The position numbers were made by a program, and so were the translations under genes. Source: Deltaproteobacteria bacterium (GTDB lineage: Bacteria > Desulfobacterota > Syntrophia > Syntrophales > UBA2210). Taken from it: a stretch of DNA of 37,293 nucleotides. The notes under the pieces are model-generated. The model was given only the letters and a program-made list of their open reading frames with translations, had not been told where the DNA came from and did not search any database. Shown here piece by piece: positions 15,584 through 24,412 of this stretch; position 1 is the stretch's first letter; each line of letters opens with the position of its first letter. The stretch spans positions 1 to 37,293 of the forward strand of contig JAFGSH010000071.1 of NCBI GenBank assembly GCA_016934695.1, written 5' to 3'.

Positions 15584-17074
15584 ATGGATGAAACGAGAGA
15601 GCTGCTGAGAAAGCGCAAGGAGAAGATGCAATCCCTGCAGGATATGGGGATCGATCTGTACCCGAATGATGTGACGGTGACCGCGACCACCACCTCCCTG
15701 ATCGAACGGTTCGGTGACATGGACAACGATGAACTGGCGGGGATGGAGGAGAGGTTTGCGCTGGCGGGCCGACTGATGGCGGTTCGGAACTTCGGCAAGG
15801 CCGCATTCATAAATATTCAGGACAGGGGGGGGAGAATACAGGGATATATAGCGCGGGACAAGGTCGGCGAGGGCAGCTACTCTGTTTTCAAGAAGTTCGA
15901 TGTGGGGGATATCGTCTTTGTCTCGGGGGGCCTCCTGAAGACAAAGACCGGCGAACTCACGGTCGATGCCGATGAGATGCGACTCCTGTCAAAGGCAGTG
16001 AGGCCCTTGCCCGAAAAATGGCACGGGCTCACCGATGTCGAGGCCCGGTACCGTCAGAGGCCTCTCGATCTCATCATGAATCCGGGGGTGAAAGAGGTCT
16101 TCTACACGCGGAGCCGGATCATACAGCTGATGCGCGAGTTCATGCAGGAGCGGGATTTTCTTGAAGTGGAGACGCCGATGATGCAGCCGATGGCCGGCGG
16201 AGCGGTGGCTCGTCCCTTCAAGACATACCATAACGCCTTGGACATGAATCTCTACCTGCGCATTGCGCCGGAACTGTACCTGAAGCGCCTTATCGTCGGA
16301 GGGCTTGAACGGGTCTTTGAAATCAACCGGAATTTCAGGAATGAGGGGATATCGACCTCCCACAATCCCGAATTTACCATGATGGAGTTCTATCAGGCGT
16401 ACGCCACGTACGAGGACCTGATGGTGTTGACGGAGGAGATGATCACCTCCATCGCCATGGAGATATTCGGCGCTCTCCGCTTTGCATATCAGGGTGCCGA
16501 GATCGACCTCACCCGCCCCTGGCAGCGCCTCACGGTGAAGGAGGCCATCCTGAAATACTCGGACGCCGTACCCGACGTCCTGGAAGACAGGACAAAGGCC
16601 GTTCAGTACGCACAAGATGTGGGGCTGGCCGTTGAAGACGATGAGCCGCTGGGGAAGATCATCATGGCAATCTTCGAGGCAGTGGCGGAGACTAAGCTCA
16701 TCCGGCCGACCTTTGTAACCAGCTATCCGATAGAAGTTTCTCCTCTTTCAAGAAAAAGCGCTGCCGACAGCCGGTTTACCGATCGTTTTGAGCTGTACAT
16801 CTACGGCAGAGAACTTGCCAATGCCTTTTCGGAGCTCAATGATCCCGAAGACCAGAGAAACAGATTTGCGATGCAGCTGAAAGAACGTGAGGCGGGAGAC
16901 GAGGAAGCGCATGAAATGGATGAAGACTACATCAGCGCCCTGGAATACGGTATGCCGCCGACGGCGGGTGAGGGGATCGGGGTCGACCGGCTCGTCATGC
17001 TCTTTACTGACTCTCCATCCATCCGGGACGTGATCCTCTTTCCCCACATGAGGGCAAAGAGAGATGCACGGTGA
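15584..17074 (+). CDS. lysS: Lysyl-tRNA synthetase, class II
   Basis: Charges tRNA-Lys with lysine. The 496-aa product has the N-terminal OB-fold anticodon-binding domain (about 55-165; RLMAVRNFGKAAFINIQD) and the class II catalytic core with motif 1 near residues 180-205, motif 2 FEINRNFRNEGISTSHNPE (about 245-265) and motif 3 GEGIGVDRLVML at the C-terminus. Length equals E. coli LysS (505 aa). The ATG at 15584 has a modest AAGGGA site. It begins the long plus-strand run; placement directly before lolC is common in Deltaproteobacteria. Confidence 0.96.
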   Translation: MDETRELLRKRKEKMQSLQDMGIDLYPNDVTVTATTTSLIERFGDMDNDELAGMEERFALAGRLMAVRNFGKAAFINIQDRGGRIQGYIARDKVGEGSYSVFKKFDVGDIVFVSGGLLKTKTGELTVDADEMRLLSKAVRPLPEKWHGLTDVEARYRQRPLDLIMNPGVKEVFYTRSRIIQLMREFMQERDFLEVETPMMQPMAGGAVARPFKTYHNALDMNLYLRIAPELYLKRLIVGGLERVFEINRNFRNEGISTSHNPEFTMMEFYQAYATYEDLMVLTEEMITSIAMEIFGALRFAYQGAEIDLTRPWQRLTVKEAILKYSDAVPDVLEDRTKAVQYAQDVGLAVEDDEPLGKIIMAIFEAVAETKLIRPTFVTSYPIEVSPLSRKSAADSRFTDRFELYIYGRELANAFSELNDPEDQRNRFAMQLKEREAGDEEAHEMDEDYISALEYGMPPTAGEGIGVDRLVMLFTDSPSIRDVILFPHMRAKRDAR

Positions 17075-17134
17075 TCAGGAACCGTGCCCCGACGAACGTG
17101 ATAACTTCTTGCTGACTATTGGGCTTTCCGTGCT

Positions 17135-18388
17135 ATGTCGTATGAATTTTTCATAGGCCTTCGATATCTCAGGGCGAAAAGGAAACAGACCTTTATATCG
17201 GTCAACACCTTTATCTCGGTGGCCGGTATTTTTCTGGGTGTTGCGGCCCTCATCATTGTCCTGGCCGTCATGAACGGGTTTGAGACGGAGCTGCGCGACA
17301 GGATCCTGGGCATCAATTCTCATATCGTCCTGATGCAATACGACGGGGGAATGAAGGATTATCACACGGTGATGGAGAAGCTCGAAACGGTCGACGGCGT
17401 GGTGGCCTCCACCCCCTTTATATACGGCCAGGCGATGCTGAAAAACGAGGGGAGGGTCACCGGTGTGATCCTGCGCGGCATGTCGATCGAGACGTCGGCC
17501 GATGTCATCAACCTGGGAAAGATGAGGGAAGGGGATATCGCCTCTCTTGCGGGAGAGGAGGGTACGGCAAAGCCGCCCGGCATCGTTGTCGGAAAGGAAC
17601 TGGCACAGAATCTGGGGGTTGTGCTTTCAGATACCGTGGAAATTCTGCTCCCCATGGGGATTCCCACTCCCATGGGAGTGGTTCCCAAGATCAAGGAGTT
17701 CAGCGTAGTCGGTGTCTTTGAGTCGGGCTCATACGAGTATGATTCGACGCTGGTCTTCATGTCACTCGAGAATTGCCAGAAGTTTCTCAACATGAAGGAT
17801 GCGGTTACCGGGATCGAGATCAAGGTAGCCGATATCTACGGGGCGGGAAAGATCGCGAAGACCATAGAGCAGGCGTTCGGGTACCCTTACTGGGCGCGGA
17901 GCTGGATGGAGATGAACAAGAATCTTTTCTCGGCGCTCAAGCTGGAGAAGCGGGTCATGTTTATCATCCTCAGTCTGATTGTGCTGGTCGCCGCTTTCAA
18001 TATCATCACCACACTGATCATGACGGTTATGGAAAAGGCCAGGGATATAGCCATACTGAAATCGATGGGCGCCACGGCGCGGAGCATCATGAAGGTGTTT
18101 ATGATAGAGGGGATGGTGATCGGAGCGGTCGGCACAGCCCTCGGGTGCCTGATCGGGATTACCGTTGCACTGAACCTGGAACAGGTAAGCCGATTCGTAG
18201 AAAACCTCTTCGGGTTCAAGATCCTCCCGAAGGATGTCTATTACCTGAGCGAACTTCCCTCGCAGGTCGATTACGGGGATGTCGCCGCCATAGCCTGTGT
18301 GGCGATGCTTATCTGTTTCCTGGCGGCGATATATCCGTCATGGAGGGCCTCCAGGCTCGATCCGGCCGAGGCACTGCGATATGAATAA
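17135..18388 (+). CDS. lolC: Lipoprotein-releasing ABC transporter permease LolC/LolE
   Basis: Inner-membrane permease that extracts outer-membrane lipoproteins and hands them to LolA. The 417-aa product starts with the family's FIGLRYLRAKR, has a first membrane helix (about 25-47) ending in VMNGFE, a large periplasmic MacB-type domain (about 50-270) and three C-terminal helices of the FtsX domain, ending in YPSWRASRLDPAEALRYE-like sequence shared with E. coli LolC. Only one permease gene is present, so the complex is probably a LolC/E homodimer (LolF type), as in many non-gamma Proteobacteria. lolD follows after 15 nt. Confidence 0.92.
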   Translation: MSYEFFIGLRYLRAKRKQTFISVNTFISVAGIFLGVAALIIVLAVMNGFETELRDRILGINSHIVLMQYDGGMKDYHTVMEKLETVDGVVASTPFIYGQAMLKNEGRVTGVILRGMSIETSADVINLGKMREGDIASLAGEEGTAKPPGIVVGKELAQNLGVVLSDTVEILLPMGIPTPMGVVPKIKEFSVVGVFESGSYEYDSTLVFMSLENCQKFLNMKDAVTGIEIKVADIYGAGKIAKTIEQAFGYPYWARSWMEMNKNLFSALKLEKRVMFIILSLIVLVAAFNIITTLIMTVMEKARDIAILKSMGATARSIMKVFMIEGMVIGAVGTALGCLIGITVALNLEQVSRFVENLFGFKILPKDVYYLSELPSQVDYGDVAAIACVAMLICFLAAIYPSWRASRLDPAEALRYE

Positions 18389-18403
18389 GGGACGGGGGGT
18401 GTG

Positions 18404-19072
18404 ATGATAGAGATCCGCCAGCTGACCAAGACCTTCATCAAGGATGAAACCCGGATCGAGGTGCTCAAGGGGATAGACTGCAGGATCGAGCGGGGAGAAT
18501 CTGTGGCGATCCTGGGGGCCTCCGGTACCGGTAAAACCACCCTCCTTCAGATACTCGGGGCGCTTGATCACCCCACCTCCGGTCGGGTTCTCTTTGACGG
18601 TGCGGATATCTTCGAATGGGACGAGCGCCGGCGCGCCGAGTTCAGAAATAAGAAAATAGGGTTTGTCTTCCAGTTTCACCACCTCCTTCCCGAGTTTACC
18701 GCGCTGGAGAATGCCGCCATGCCGGCCCTGATAAACGGTGCGTCACGAAGAGATGCAGACCGGAGGGCGGAGATTGTCTTGACGGAAGTGGGGCTTGGTG
18801 ATAGGTTGACGCACAAACCGGGCGAGCTTTCCGGGGGCGAGCAACAGAGGGTTGCCATAGCGAGAGCCATCATGATGAATCCTGATGTCATCCTGGCCGA
18901 CGAACCCACCGGAAATCTTGATGCGGAAACGGGGGGGAAGATACAAGGCCTGCTATTGGCTCTCGGCAAGGCGCAGAATACCACCCTTATCGTCGTTACC
19001 CACAACAGATTGCTTGCCGATGGGATGTCTCGGACCATCAACCTGAAGGATGGGAAGATCTATGATCTGTAA
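18404..19072 (+). CDS. lolD: Lipoprotein-releasing ABC transporter ATPase LolD
   Basis: ATPase that powers lipoprotein release with the LolC/E permease. The 222-aa product has Walker A GASGTGKTT (about 37-45), Q-loop FVFQFHHLLPEFTALEN, the LolD-type signature LSGGEQQRVAIARA, Walker B VILADEPTGNLD and the H-loop VVTHN. ATG at 18404 is used; a GTG directly before it (18401) is equally compatible with the GGGGGGT ribosome site. Its end overlaps the bamA start by 11 nt. Confidence 0.93.
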   Translation: MIEIRQLTKTFIKDETRIEVLKGIDCRIERGESVAILGASGTGKTTLLQILGALDHPTSGRVLFDGADIFEWDERRRAEFRNKKIGFVFQFHHLLPEFTALENAAMPALINGASRRDADRRAEIVLTEVGLGDRLTHKPGELSGGEQQRVAIARAIMMNPDVILADEPTGNLDAETGGKIQGLLLALGKAQNTTLIVVTHNRLLADGMSRTINLKDGKIYDL

Positions 19073-21707
19073 GTACAGAGGGTATCTTGTTATCCTGTTG
19101 CTCGTTGGTATTATCTCCCCCCTGAATGTCTTTTCCGCTCCGCCTGCCCCTGCCGGCACGGAGGGTGTCGAAAGGGTGGCGATTCTCCCCTTCGAAATAT
19201 ATGCCAAAGAAGGGGCCTTGTCATTGCAGCAGCAGATAACCATTCAGCTGTCAACCGGCCTGGCAGAATCCGGGTATATCGACGTTGCCGATGAAGAATC
19301 GTTCCGCGATTTGATCACAGGGCAAAAGGCAGATGATCGGTTGGCCGTTCGTGTCGGTGAACAGACCGGAGCCGGATTTGTCATTACGGGGAGTCTCACC
19401 AAGCTGGGCGACATGCTGAGCGCCGACGTCGGTGTGATAAACGTCAAAAGCGGATATCGTTCCCCTGTCGTTGCCCAGGGCCGGGATCTTGATCCCCTGG
19501 TATTGCGGCTGAAGAACGATATCCTGCTGAAGGTACTGACCGGTCAGAGGATAGCCGAGATACGGCTGACGGGAAACCTCAGGATCGAAAGCGATGCCAT
19601 ATACAATGTTCTGAAGAGCACAAAGGGAAAGCTTTTTTCCAGGGGAGATCTCTCCTCCGACATAAAATCCATCTACCAGATGGGTTACTTCAAGGACGTC
19701 ACGGCGAAGGCAACCGATGGGCATGAGGGGAAAGTGATAGAGTTTACCCTGGTAGAGCTGCCTCTGGTAACGGGCGTGGATATCGAAGGGTATGACGACA
19801 TCAGCAAGGGGGACATAGAGGGGTTGCTGACGGTCAAGGAACGGCAGGTATTCAATCGCAACAAGGTACAATCGGATGTGGAGGCCATCAAAACGTTGTA
19901 CCGGAATAAGGGTTACCTGAACGCCCAGGTCGCATACCGATTGGATGAGCAGCAAAAGGGTGTGCGGGTCGTATTCGACATACAAGAGAACAGAGAGCTG
20001 AACATAAAGGAGATCGCCTTCGAGGGGAACAGGGCGTATACGGATAAAGAACTGAAGGAGATAATGGAGACCTCGGAGTGGGGCATCTTCCATTTTATAT
20101 CGAACTCCGGCACATTCAATGAGGCCGAGTTAAAGCAGGATATCGACAGATTGAAGGTCTTTTATCTGAATAACGGGTATGTCAATGCCACGATCGGCGA
20201 ACCGGAGATTACCCACGACAGGAAGTGGATATATGTCAAGATACCCGTGGCCGAGGGGAAACAATTCAGGGTGGGTGATGTGAAGATTACGGGGGATACC
20301 CTCGATGTTTCGCGGTCCGAGTTGATGACGCGGCTTCAGATCACCCAGAAAGACTATTTCGATCGTGAGGCCATCATAAAGGATGTCGATATCCTGACGG
20401 AGGCCTGCAAGGAAGACGGCTATGCCTATGCCACGGTCGTTCCGCGGACCCTGTCCAGGGACGATGAACAGAAGATCGACGTGACCTACAATATCGAGAA
20501 AGGCAACCTGGTATATATCAACCGAATCTCCATCACGGGGAACACCAAGACGAGAGACAAGGTCATACGCCGGGAACTTGCGACGGTGGAGGGGGACCTG
20601 TACGACGGCGGCAAGTTAAAGACGAGCTACATGCAGCTCAACAGGCTCCGGTACTTTGAAGAGATCAATTTCCAGACGGAAAAGGGGCCCGAAGAGGGGC
20701 TGATGGATATCGATGTCCACGTCAGAGAAAAACCCACCGGCATGCTCAGTGTCGGCGCCGGGTACAGCGCCGTGGACAGTATGGTGTTCATGACCGAGGT
20801 GTCACAGCAGAATCTCTTCGGGAGGGGGCAGAGCCTGAGCCTCTCCGCCTACCTGGGGGGGACCAAGACGAGTTATGAGCTCTCCTTTGTAGAGCCCTGG
20901 CTGTTTGATATGCCCCTGTGGAGCAAGTTTGATCTGTGGGACATGAGCCGGGATTACGATGCCTACGACGTCGACACCCAGGGATTCGGCACAACCCTGG
21001 GATATCCTCTCTTTGAGTATGTGAAGGGCTATATCGGCTACCGGCTGACCACCGACACCGTCAAGGATATCGCAACAGACGCATCGAACTATATCAAGAG
21101 ACAGGAGGGGACACTCACCTCGAGCGGGGTTACCCTGACGCTCATACGGGACACAAAAGATGACTATATCTTTCCCTCGAAGGGGTCGAAGAACAGTGTT
21201 TCCGTCGAGCACACGGGAACGATCTTCCAGGGTGACACCAGTTTCACGAAATACACGGCTGCCTCCAGCTGGTTCTTCCCCCTGCCGCTGGATAACGTCT
21301 TCGGAATCCGCGGGAGGATGGGATACATACAGGCGAACGAAGGGAAAGAGATCCCCGTCTATGAGCGGTTTTTACTGGGCGGGATGAATTCCCTCAGGGG
21401 CCTGCGGGATGTGGGGCCTGTCGATGAAGTAGGTGATCCCATCGGTGGTGAGACCATGCTGAATTTTACCGCGGAGGTTGTTTTCCCCCTTCTCAAGGAT
21501 GCCGGGATCAAAGGGGTCGTCTTCTTCGATACAGGCAATGCGTGGAACAGCGGATATCATCTGGACGACATGCGTGAAACGGCGGGAACGGGGGTGCGCT
21601 GGTATTCACCGATCGGTCCGCTGCGGCTGGAGTGGGGGTACGTTCTTGACCAGAAGGCAGGCGAGGCTGCGAGCAGGTGGGAATTTACCATTGGTATGTT
21701 TATGTAG
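19062..21707 (+). CDS. bamA: Outer membrane protein assembly factor BamA with extra N-terminal domain
   Basis: Omp85 insertase for outer-membrane beta-barrels. The 881-aa product has a signal peptide (hydrophobic 8-22, then Ser-Ala near 26), an extra alpha/beta domain (about 35-160), five POTRA domains (about 164-232, 233-310, 311-397, 398-480, 481-557) and a 16-strand barrel domain (560-881). E. coli BamA is 810 aa without the extra domain. That domain reads VERVAILPFE, then FVITGSL, and resembles CsgG/FlgO/TolB-N type folds by pattern only. The barrel's usual VRGF motif is LRGL here, and the C-terminus is FTIGMFM instead of ending in Phe or Trp. Start 19062 is preferred over ATG 19050 because GGGAAG lies 5-6 nt before it. 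skp follows. Confidence 0.93.
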   Translation: MICKYRGYLVILLLVGIISPLNVFSAPPAPAGTEGVERVAILPFEIYAKEGALSLQQQITIQLSTGLAESGYIDVADEESFRDLITGQKADDRLAVRVGEQTGAGFVITGSLTKLGDMLSADVGVINVKSGYRSPVVAQGRDLDPLVLRLKNDILLKVLTGQRIAEIRLTGNLRIESDAIYNVLKSTKGKLFSRGDLSSDIKSIYQMGYFKDVTAKATDGHEGKVIEFTLVELPLVTGVDIEGYDDISKGDIEGLLTVKERQVFNRNKVQSDVEAIKTLYRNKGYLNAQVAYRLDEQQKGVRVVFDIQENRELNIKEIAFEGNRAYTDKELKEIMETSEWGIFHFISNSGTFNEAELKQDIDRLKVFYLNNGYVNATIGEPEITHDRKWIYVKIPVAEGKQFRVGDVKITGDTLDVSRSELMTRLQITQKDYFDREAIIKDVDILTEACKEDGYAYATVVPRTLSRDDEQKIDVTYNIEKGNLVYINRISITGNTKTRDKVIRRELATVEGDLYDGGKLKTSYMQLNRLRYFEEINFQTEKGPEEGLMDIDVHVREKPTGMLSVGAGYSAVDSMVFMTEVSQQNLFGRGQSLSLSAYLGGTKTSYELSFVEPWLFDMPLWSKFDLWDMSRDYDAYDVDTQGFGTTLGYPLFEYVKGYIGYRLTTDTVKDIATDASNYIKRQEGTLTSSGVTLTLIRDTKDDYIFPSKGSKNSVSVEHTGTIFQGDTSFTKYTAASSWFFPLPLDNVFGIRGRMGYIQANEGKEIPVYERFLLGGMNSLRGLRDVGPVDEVGDPIGGETMLNFTAEVVFPLLKDAGIKGVVFFDTGNAWNSGYHLDDMRETAGTGVRWYSPIGPLRLEWGYVLDQKAGEAASRWEFTIGMFM

Positions 21708-21757
21708 ATACTCTTGAGAAGAGACGAATCCATGCATGACGACGGGAGGAGTTGTTT

Positions 21758-22279
21758 ATGAGAAAGGTTATGAGTATTTTGGTGGTTATGTCGGTTGTAT
21801 TGATGGGCGTCCCCGTCGCGGCGGCGGACGAGATCGCCTTTGTCGACATGAAAAAAATTGTCCTGGAATCGGACGCCGGAAAGGCCGCGGGACTTGAACT
21901 GCAGAAGTTTGTCGAAGGGAAGAAGGCAGAGAGGCAGGAGATAGAAAGCAAGCTTCAGAAGATGCAGGCTGATCTCAAAAAACAGGCCCCGGTGTTGACG
22001 GAGAGCGCTTACAAGGAAAAAGAGCTCGACTATCAGCGTGAGTTCAGGGATTACAAGCGATTCATCGAGGATACCAATGCAGAGATGAGACTGAGGGATC
22101 AGGAGCTGTCCCGGAAGTTAGTGCCCGATATACTCAAGGTTGCGGAGGCCATCGGTAAAAAGGGGGGATATGGCTGCATCATGGACATAAACAGCGGTGG
22201 CTTTGTCTACTATGCCAAGGAGAGGGATATCACGCAGAAGGTGATAGAGGCGTACAATAAGGCGTATAATAAGAAGTAG
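21758..22279 (+). CDS. skp: Periplasmic OmpH/Skp family chaperone
   Basis: Periplasmic holdase that keeps unfolded outer-membrane proteins soluble for BamA. The 173-aa product has a signal peptide (hydrophobic 5-20, AAA-DE cleavage region near 24), the Skp opening motif IAFVDMKKIVLES, a long charged coiled-coil central part (about 45-125) and the closing segment IGKKGGYGCIMD that returns to the trimer body. ATG 21758 has GGGAGGA at 7-nt spacing; the TTG at 21752 is not needed. The order bamA-skp-lpxD is the standard one in Proteobacteria. Confidence 0.9.
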   Translation: MRKVMSILVVMSVVLMGVPVAAADEIAFVDMKKIVLESDAGKAAGLELQKFVEGKKAERQEIESKLQKMQADLKKQAPVLTESAYKEKELDYQREFRDYKRFIEDTNAEMRLRDQELSRKLVPDILKVAEAIGKKGGYGCIMDINSGGFVYYAKERDITQKVIEAYNKAYNKK

Positions 22280-22290
22280 GCATATCCGAG

Positions 22291-23364
22291 ATGACAGCCG
22301 GCAAAAAGCTCAGAGAGATCGCGGATCATGTGGGCGGCATAGTAGTGGGGGATCCCGATGTGTGGGTCAGTAATGTGCGCGGGATCGATGAGGCGGAAGA
22401 AGGGGATCTGACCTTCATAGCAAACCCCAAGTACAGAGACCGGCTCGACGAAACCCGTGCGTCCGCAATCCTCGTTTCACCGGGGGTGGCGCCCAGTCCC
22501 GGCAAGAACCTGATTGTCACCGACGATCCGTACAATGCCATGGCCATGAGCCTCGCCCTTTTGTGCCCCGATGAGTTTCCCCCGCCGGGGATCAGCACAA
22601 AGGCCTTTGTCGAACCCGATGCCGACATCGGAGAAGGTGTCACCCTGTACCCCGGGGTATACATCGGGCGGCGGGTGAGCATTGGAAAAGGAGCCCTGCT
22701 CTATCCGGGTGTCTGTGTCGGTGATGATGCGACCGTGGGGGAGGGATCCATACTGTACCCGAACGTTGTGGTGTACAAGAGGTGCAGGATCGGGAAACGG
22801 GTGATCCTTCATGCGGGGGTCATCGTAGGGGCGGACGGGTTCGGTTTTGCGAAGCCGGGAGCTGAAAACCGCAAGGTGCCGCAGGTAGGGATCGTGCAGA
22901 TAGACGATGACGTCGAGGTGGGAGCGAATACCGCGATAGACCGGGGCACACTGGGGAAAACGTGGATACAAAAAGGAGCCAAGATCGATAACCTGGTGCA
23001 GATCGGCCACAATGTCGTCATCGGTGAAAACTCCATCATCGTCGCGCAGGTCGGAATTTCCGGCAGCACGAAACTGGGCAGGAGCGTGATACTGGGAGGG
23101 CAGGTCGGAATCGTCGGCCACATCACCATCGGAGACAATGTCATGGTCGGGGCCCAGTCGGGTGTCCATGAAAGTGTGCCCCCGAACCAGGTCGTATCCG
23201 GGTACCCCCACATGCAGCACCGCACGTGGCTCCGTGTCCAGGCGTGCACGGAGCGTCTGCCCGAGATGAGAAAGACGGTCGGCACCCTGCTGAAAAGGGT
23301 GGAACAACTGGAAGCAGCGGTAACGGGCAAGAAAAATAAGAAGGGTATTGACAAGGATTCATGA
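22291..23364 (+). CDS. lpxD: UDP-3-O-(3-hydroxyacyl)glucosamine N-acyltransferase LpxD
   Basis: Third step of lipid A synthesis: adds the N-linked hydroxyacyl chain from acyl-ACP. The 357-aa product has the N-terminal uridine-binding domain (about 1-100, with [11 protein letters not shown]) and a left-handed parallel beta-helix of hexapeptide repeats (about 105-310). Catalytic His is H240 in QIGHNVVIG, matching E. coli H239. A C-terminal helix with basic residues follows. The stop overlaps the lpxA start (ATGA). fabZ, usually between lpxD and lpxA, is absent. Confidence 0.95.
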   Translation: MTAGKKLREIADHVGGIVVGDPDVWVSNVRGIDEAEEGDLTFIANPKYRDRLDETRASAILVSPGVAPSPGKNLIVTDDPYNAMAMSLALLCPDEFPPPGISTKAFVEPDADIGEGVTLYPGVYIGRRVSIGKGALLYPGVCVGDDATVGEGSILYPNVVVYKRCRIGKRVILHAGVIVGADGFGFAKPGAENRKVPQVGIVQIDDDVEVGANTAIDRGTLGKTWIQKGAKIDNLVQIGHNVVIGENSIIVAQVGISGSTKLGRSVILGGQVGIVGHITIGDNVMVGAQSGVHESVPPNQVVSGYPHMQHRTWLRVQACTERLPEMRKTVGTLLKRVEQLEAAVTGKKNKKGIDKDS

Positions 23365-24143
23365 ACGGTATGGGCATTCACCCAACGGCGATCATATCGT
23401 CCGAGGCTACTATCGAAGAGGGCGTTGCAATAGGACCGTACAGCATTATCGGCCCGGGTGTGCGGATAGGCAGGGGGACTGTGGTCGGTCCGCATACGGT
23501 GATAGAGGGACCCACACGGATCGGCACCGGCTGCAGGATATTTCAGTTCGCATCCATCGGTGCACCTCCCCAGGACCTGAAGTTCGGAGGGGAGCGGTGC
23601 GAGGTCATCATCGGCAACAACAATACGATACGGGAGTTTGTCACGATACACAGGGCGACGGCTGCCGATATATCGATGACCTGCATCGGAGACAACAACC
23701 TCCTGATGGCGTATTGTCACGTGGCCCACAATTGTAAACTGGGAAACCACATCGTCATGGCAAATGCCGCGAACCTGGCCGGACATATCCATGTCGAAGA
23801 CTATGCCGTCATAGGAGGCCTGTCGGGTATTCACCAGTTTACCCGCATAGGATGCCATGCGATGGTCAGCGGGGCGTCTGCGGTGACCCAGGATGTGCTT
23901 CCCTATGTCACTGTTGCGGGGAATCATGCACGGCCGTACGGCCTCAATCTGATCGGTCTGAAGCGGCGAGGATTTTCGGAAGAGGCCATCAGTTCTCTGA
24001 AAAAGGCGTACCGGATCCTCTTCAGATCGTCGCTGCGCCTTTCGGTTGCGCTGGAGAAGATACGCGAGGCGATCAAGGATTCACCCGAGGTGGATCACTT
24101 GGTATCATTCATCGAAAAATCCGAAAGGGGAATCTGCCGGTAA
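23361..24143 (+). CDS. lpxA: UDP-N-acetylglucosamine O-acyltransferase LpxA
   Basis: First step of lipid A synthesis: moves a 3-hydroxyacyl chain from ACP to UDP-GlcNAc O3. The 260-aa product is a hexapeptide-repeat beta-helix (1-185) with a C-terminal helical domain. Catalytic His123 in CHVAHNC aligns with E. coli H125. The motif [19 protein letters not shown] is diagnostic. The chain-length ruler position G173 of E. coli aligns with G171 here, which favours long (about C14) acyl chains over the C10 type with Met. Translation is coupled to lpxD by a 4-nt overlap. Confidence 0.95.
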   Translation: MNGMGIHPTAIISSEATIEEGVAIGPYSIIGPGVRIGRGTVVGPHTVIEGPTRIGTGCRIFQFASIGAPPQDLKFGGERCEVIIGNNNTIREFVTIHRATAADISMTCIGDNNLLMAYCHVAHNCKLGNHIVMANAANLAGHIHVEDYAVIGGLSGIHQFTRIGCHAMVSGASAVTQDVLPYVTVAGNHARPYGLNLIGLKRRGFSEEAISSLKKAYRILFRSSLRLSVALEKIREAIKDSPEVDHLVSFIEKSERGICR

Positions 24144-24412
24144 CCTGTGTGCGAGCCCGTCACCCGGATATCCCCCCAGCAGGGGATGCAGTGGTTGTGA
24201 GACTCCGCTGTAAAAGTCGTCAAGAGGGCGCGGGTCAAAGGGCGGGGTGATAGGATTCGCATCAGCGGCTTCGACCGGGCTCCTGTTGCGTGCCTCACGG
24301 TATTGATAATTCCGATGGGACTTCGGGGTGAGGTTGCTGTGCATTTCGTTGTTCCATCTGCCCGGTAGCGGGACCATGGGTTTTTTACAAGTCCATCAGT
24401 GGCGAGCAGGAG
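24144..24412. other. Non-coding, structured island inside the lpx run
   Basis: This 269-bp gap breaks an otherwise tight operon. I find no ORF with protein-like composition; a 90-codon minus-strand frame (24105-24377) runs into lpxA and looks like a shadow. Small inverted repeats are present: CCCC-AGCA-GGGG near 24175, CCTCAC (24293-24298) with GTGAGG (24328-24333), and an inner CCGA/TCGG (24312-24315 and 24323-24326). TGTAAAA occurs near both ends on opposite strands, which could mark a small dispersed repeat. Genes for lpxI/lpxH or lpxB would be expected around here and are missing. Confidence 0.55.

Noticed and set aside
24105..24377. 90-codon minus-strand frame in the lpxA-lpxK gap
   Set aside because: It overlaps the end of lpxA, has Pro/Arg/Asn-rich composition with no recognisable motif, and no ribosome site.
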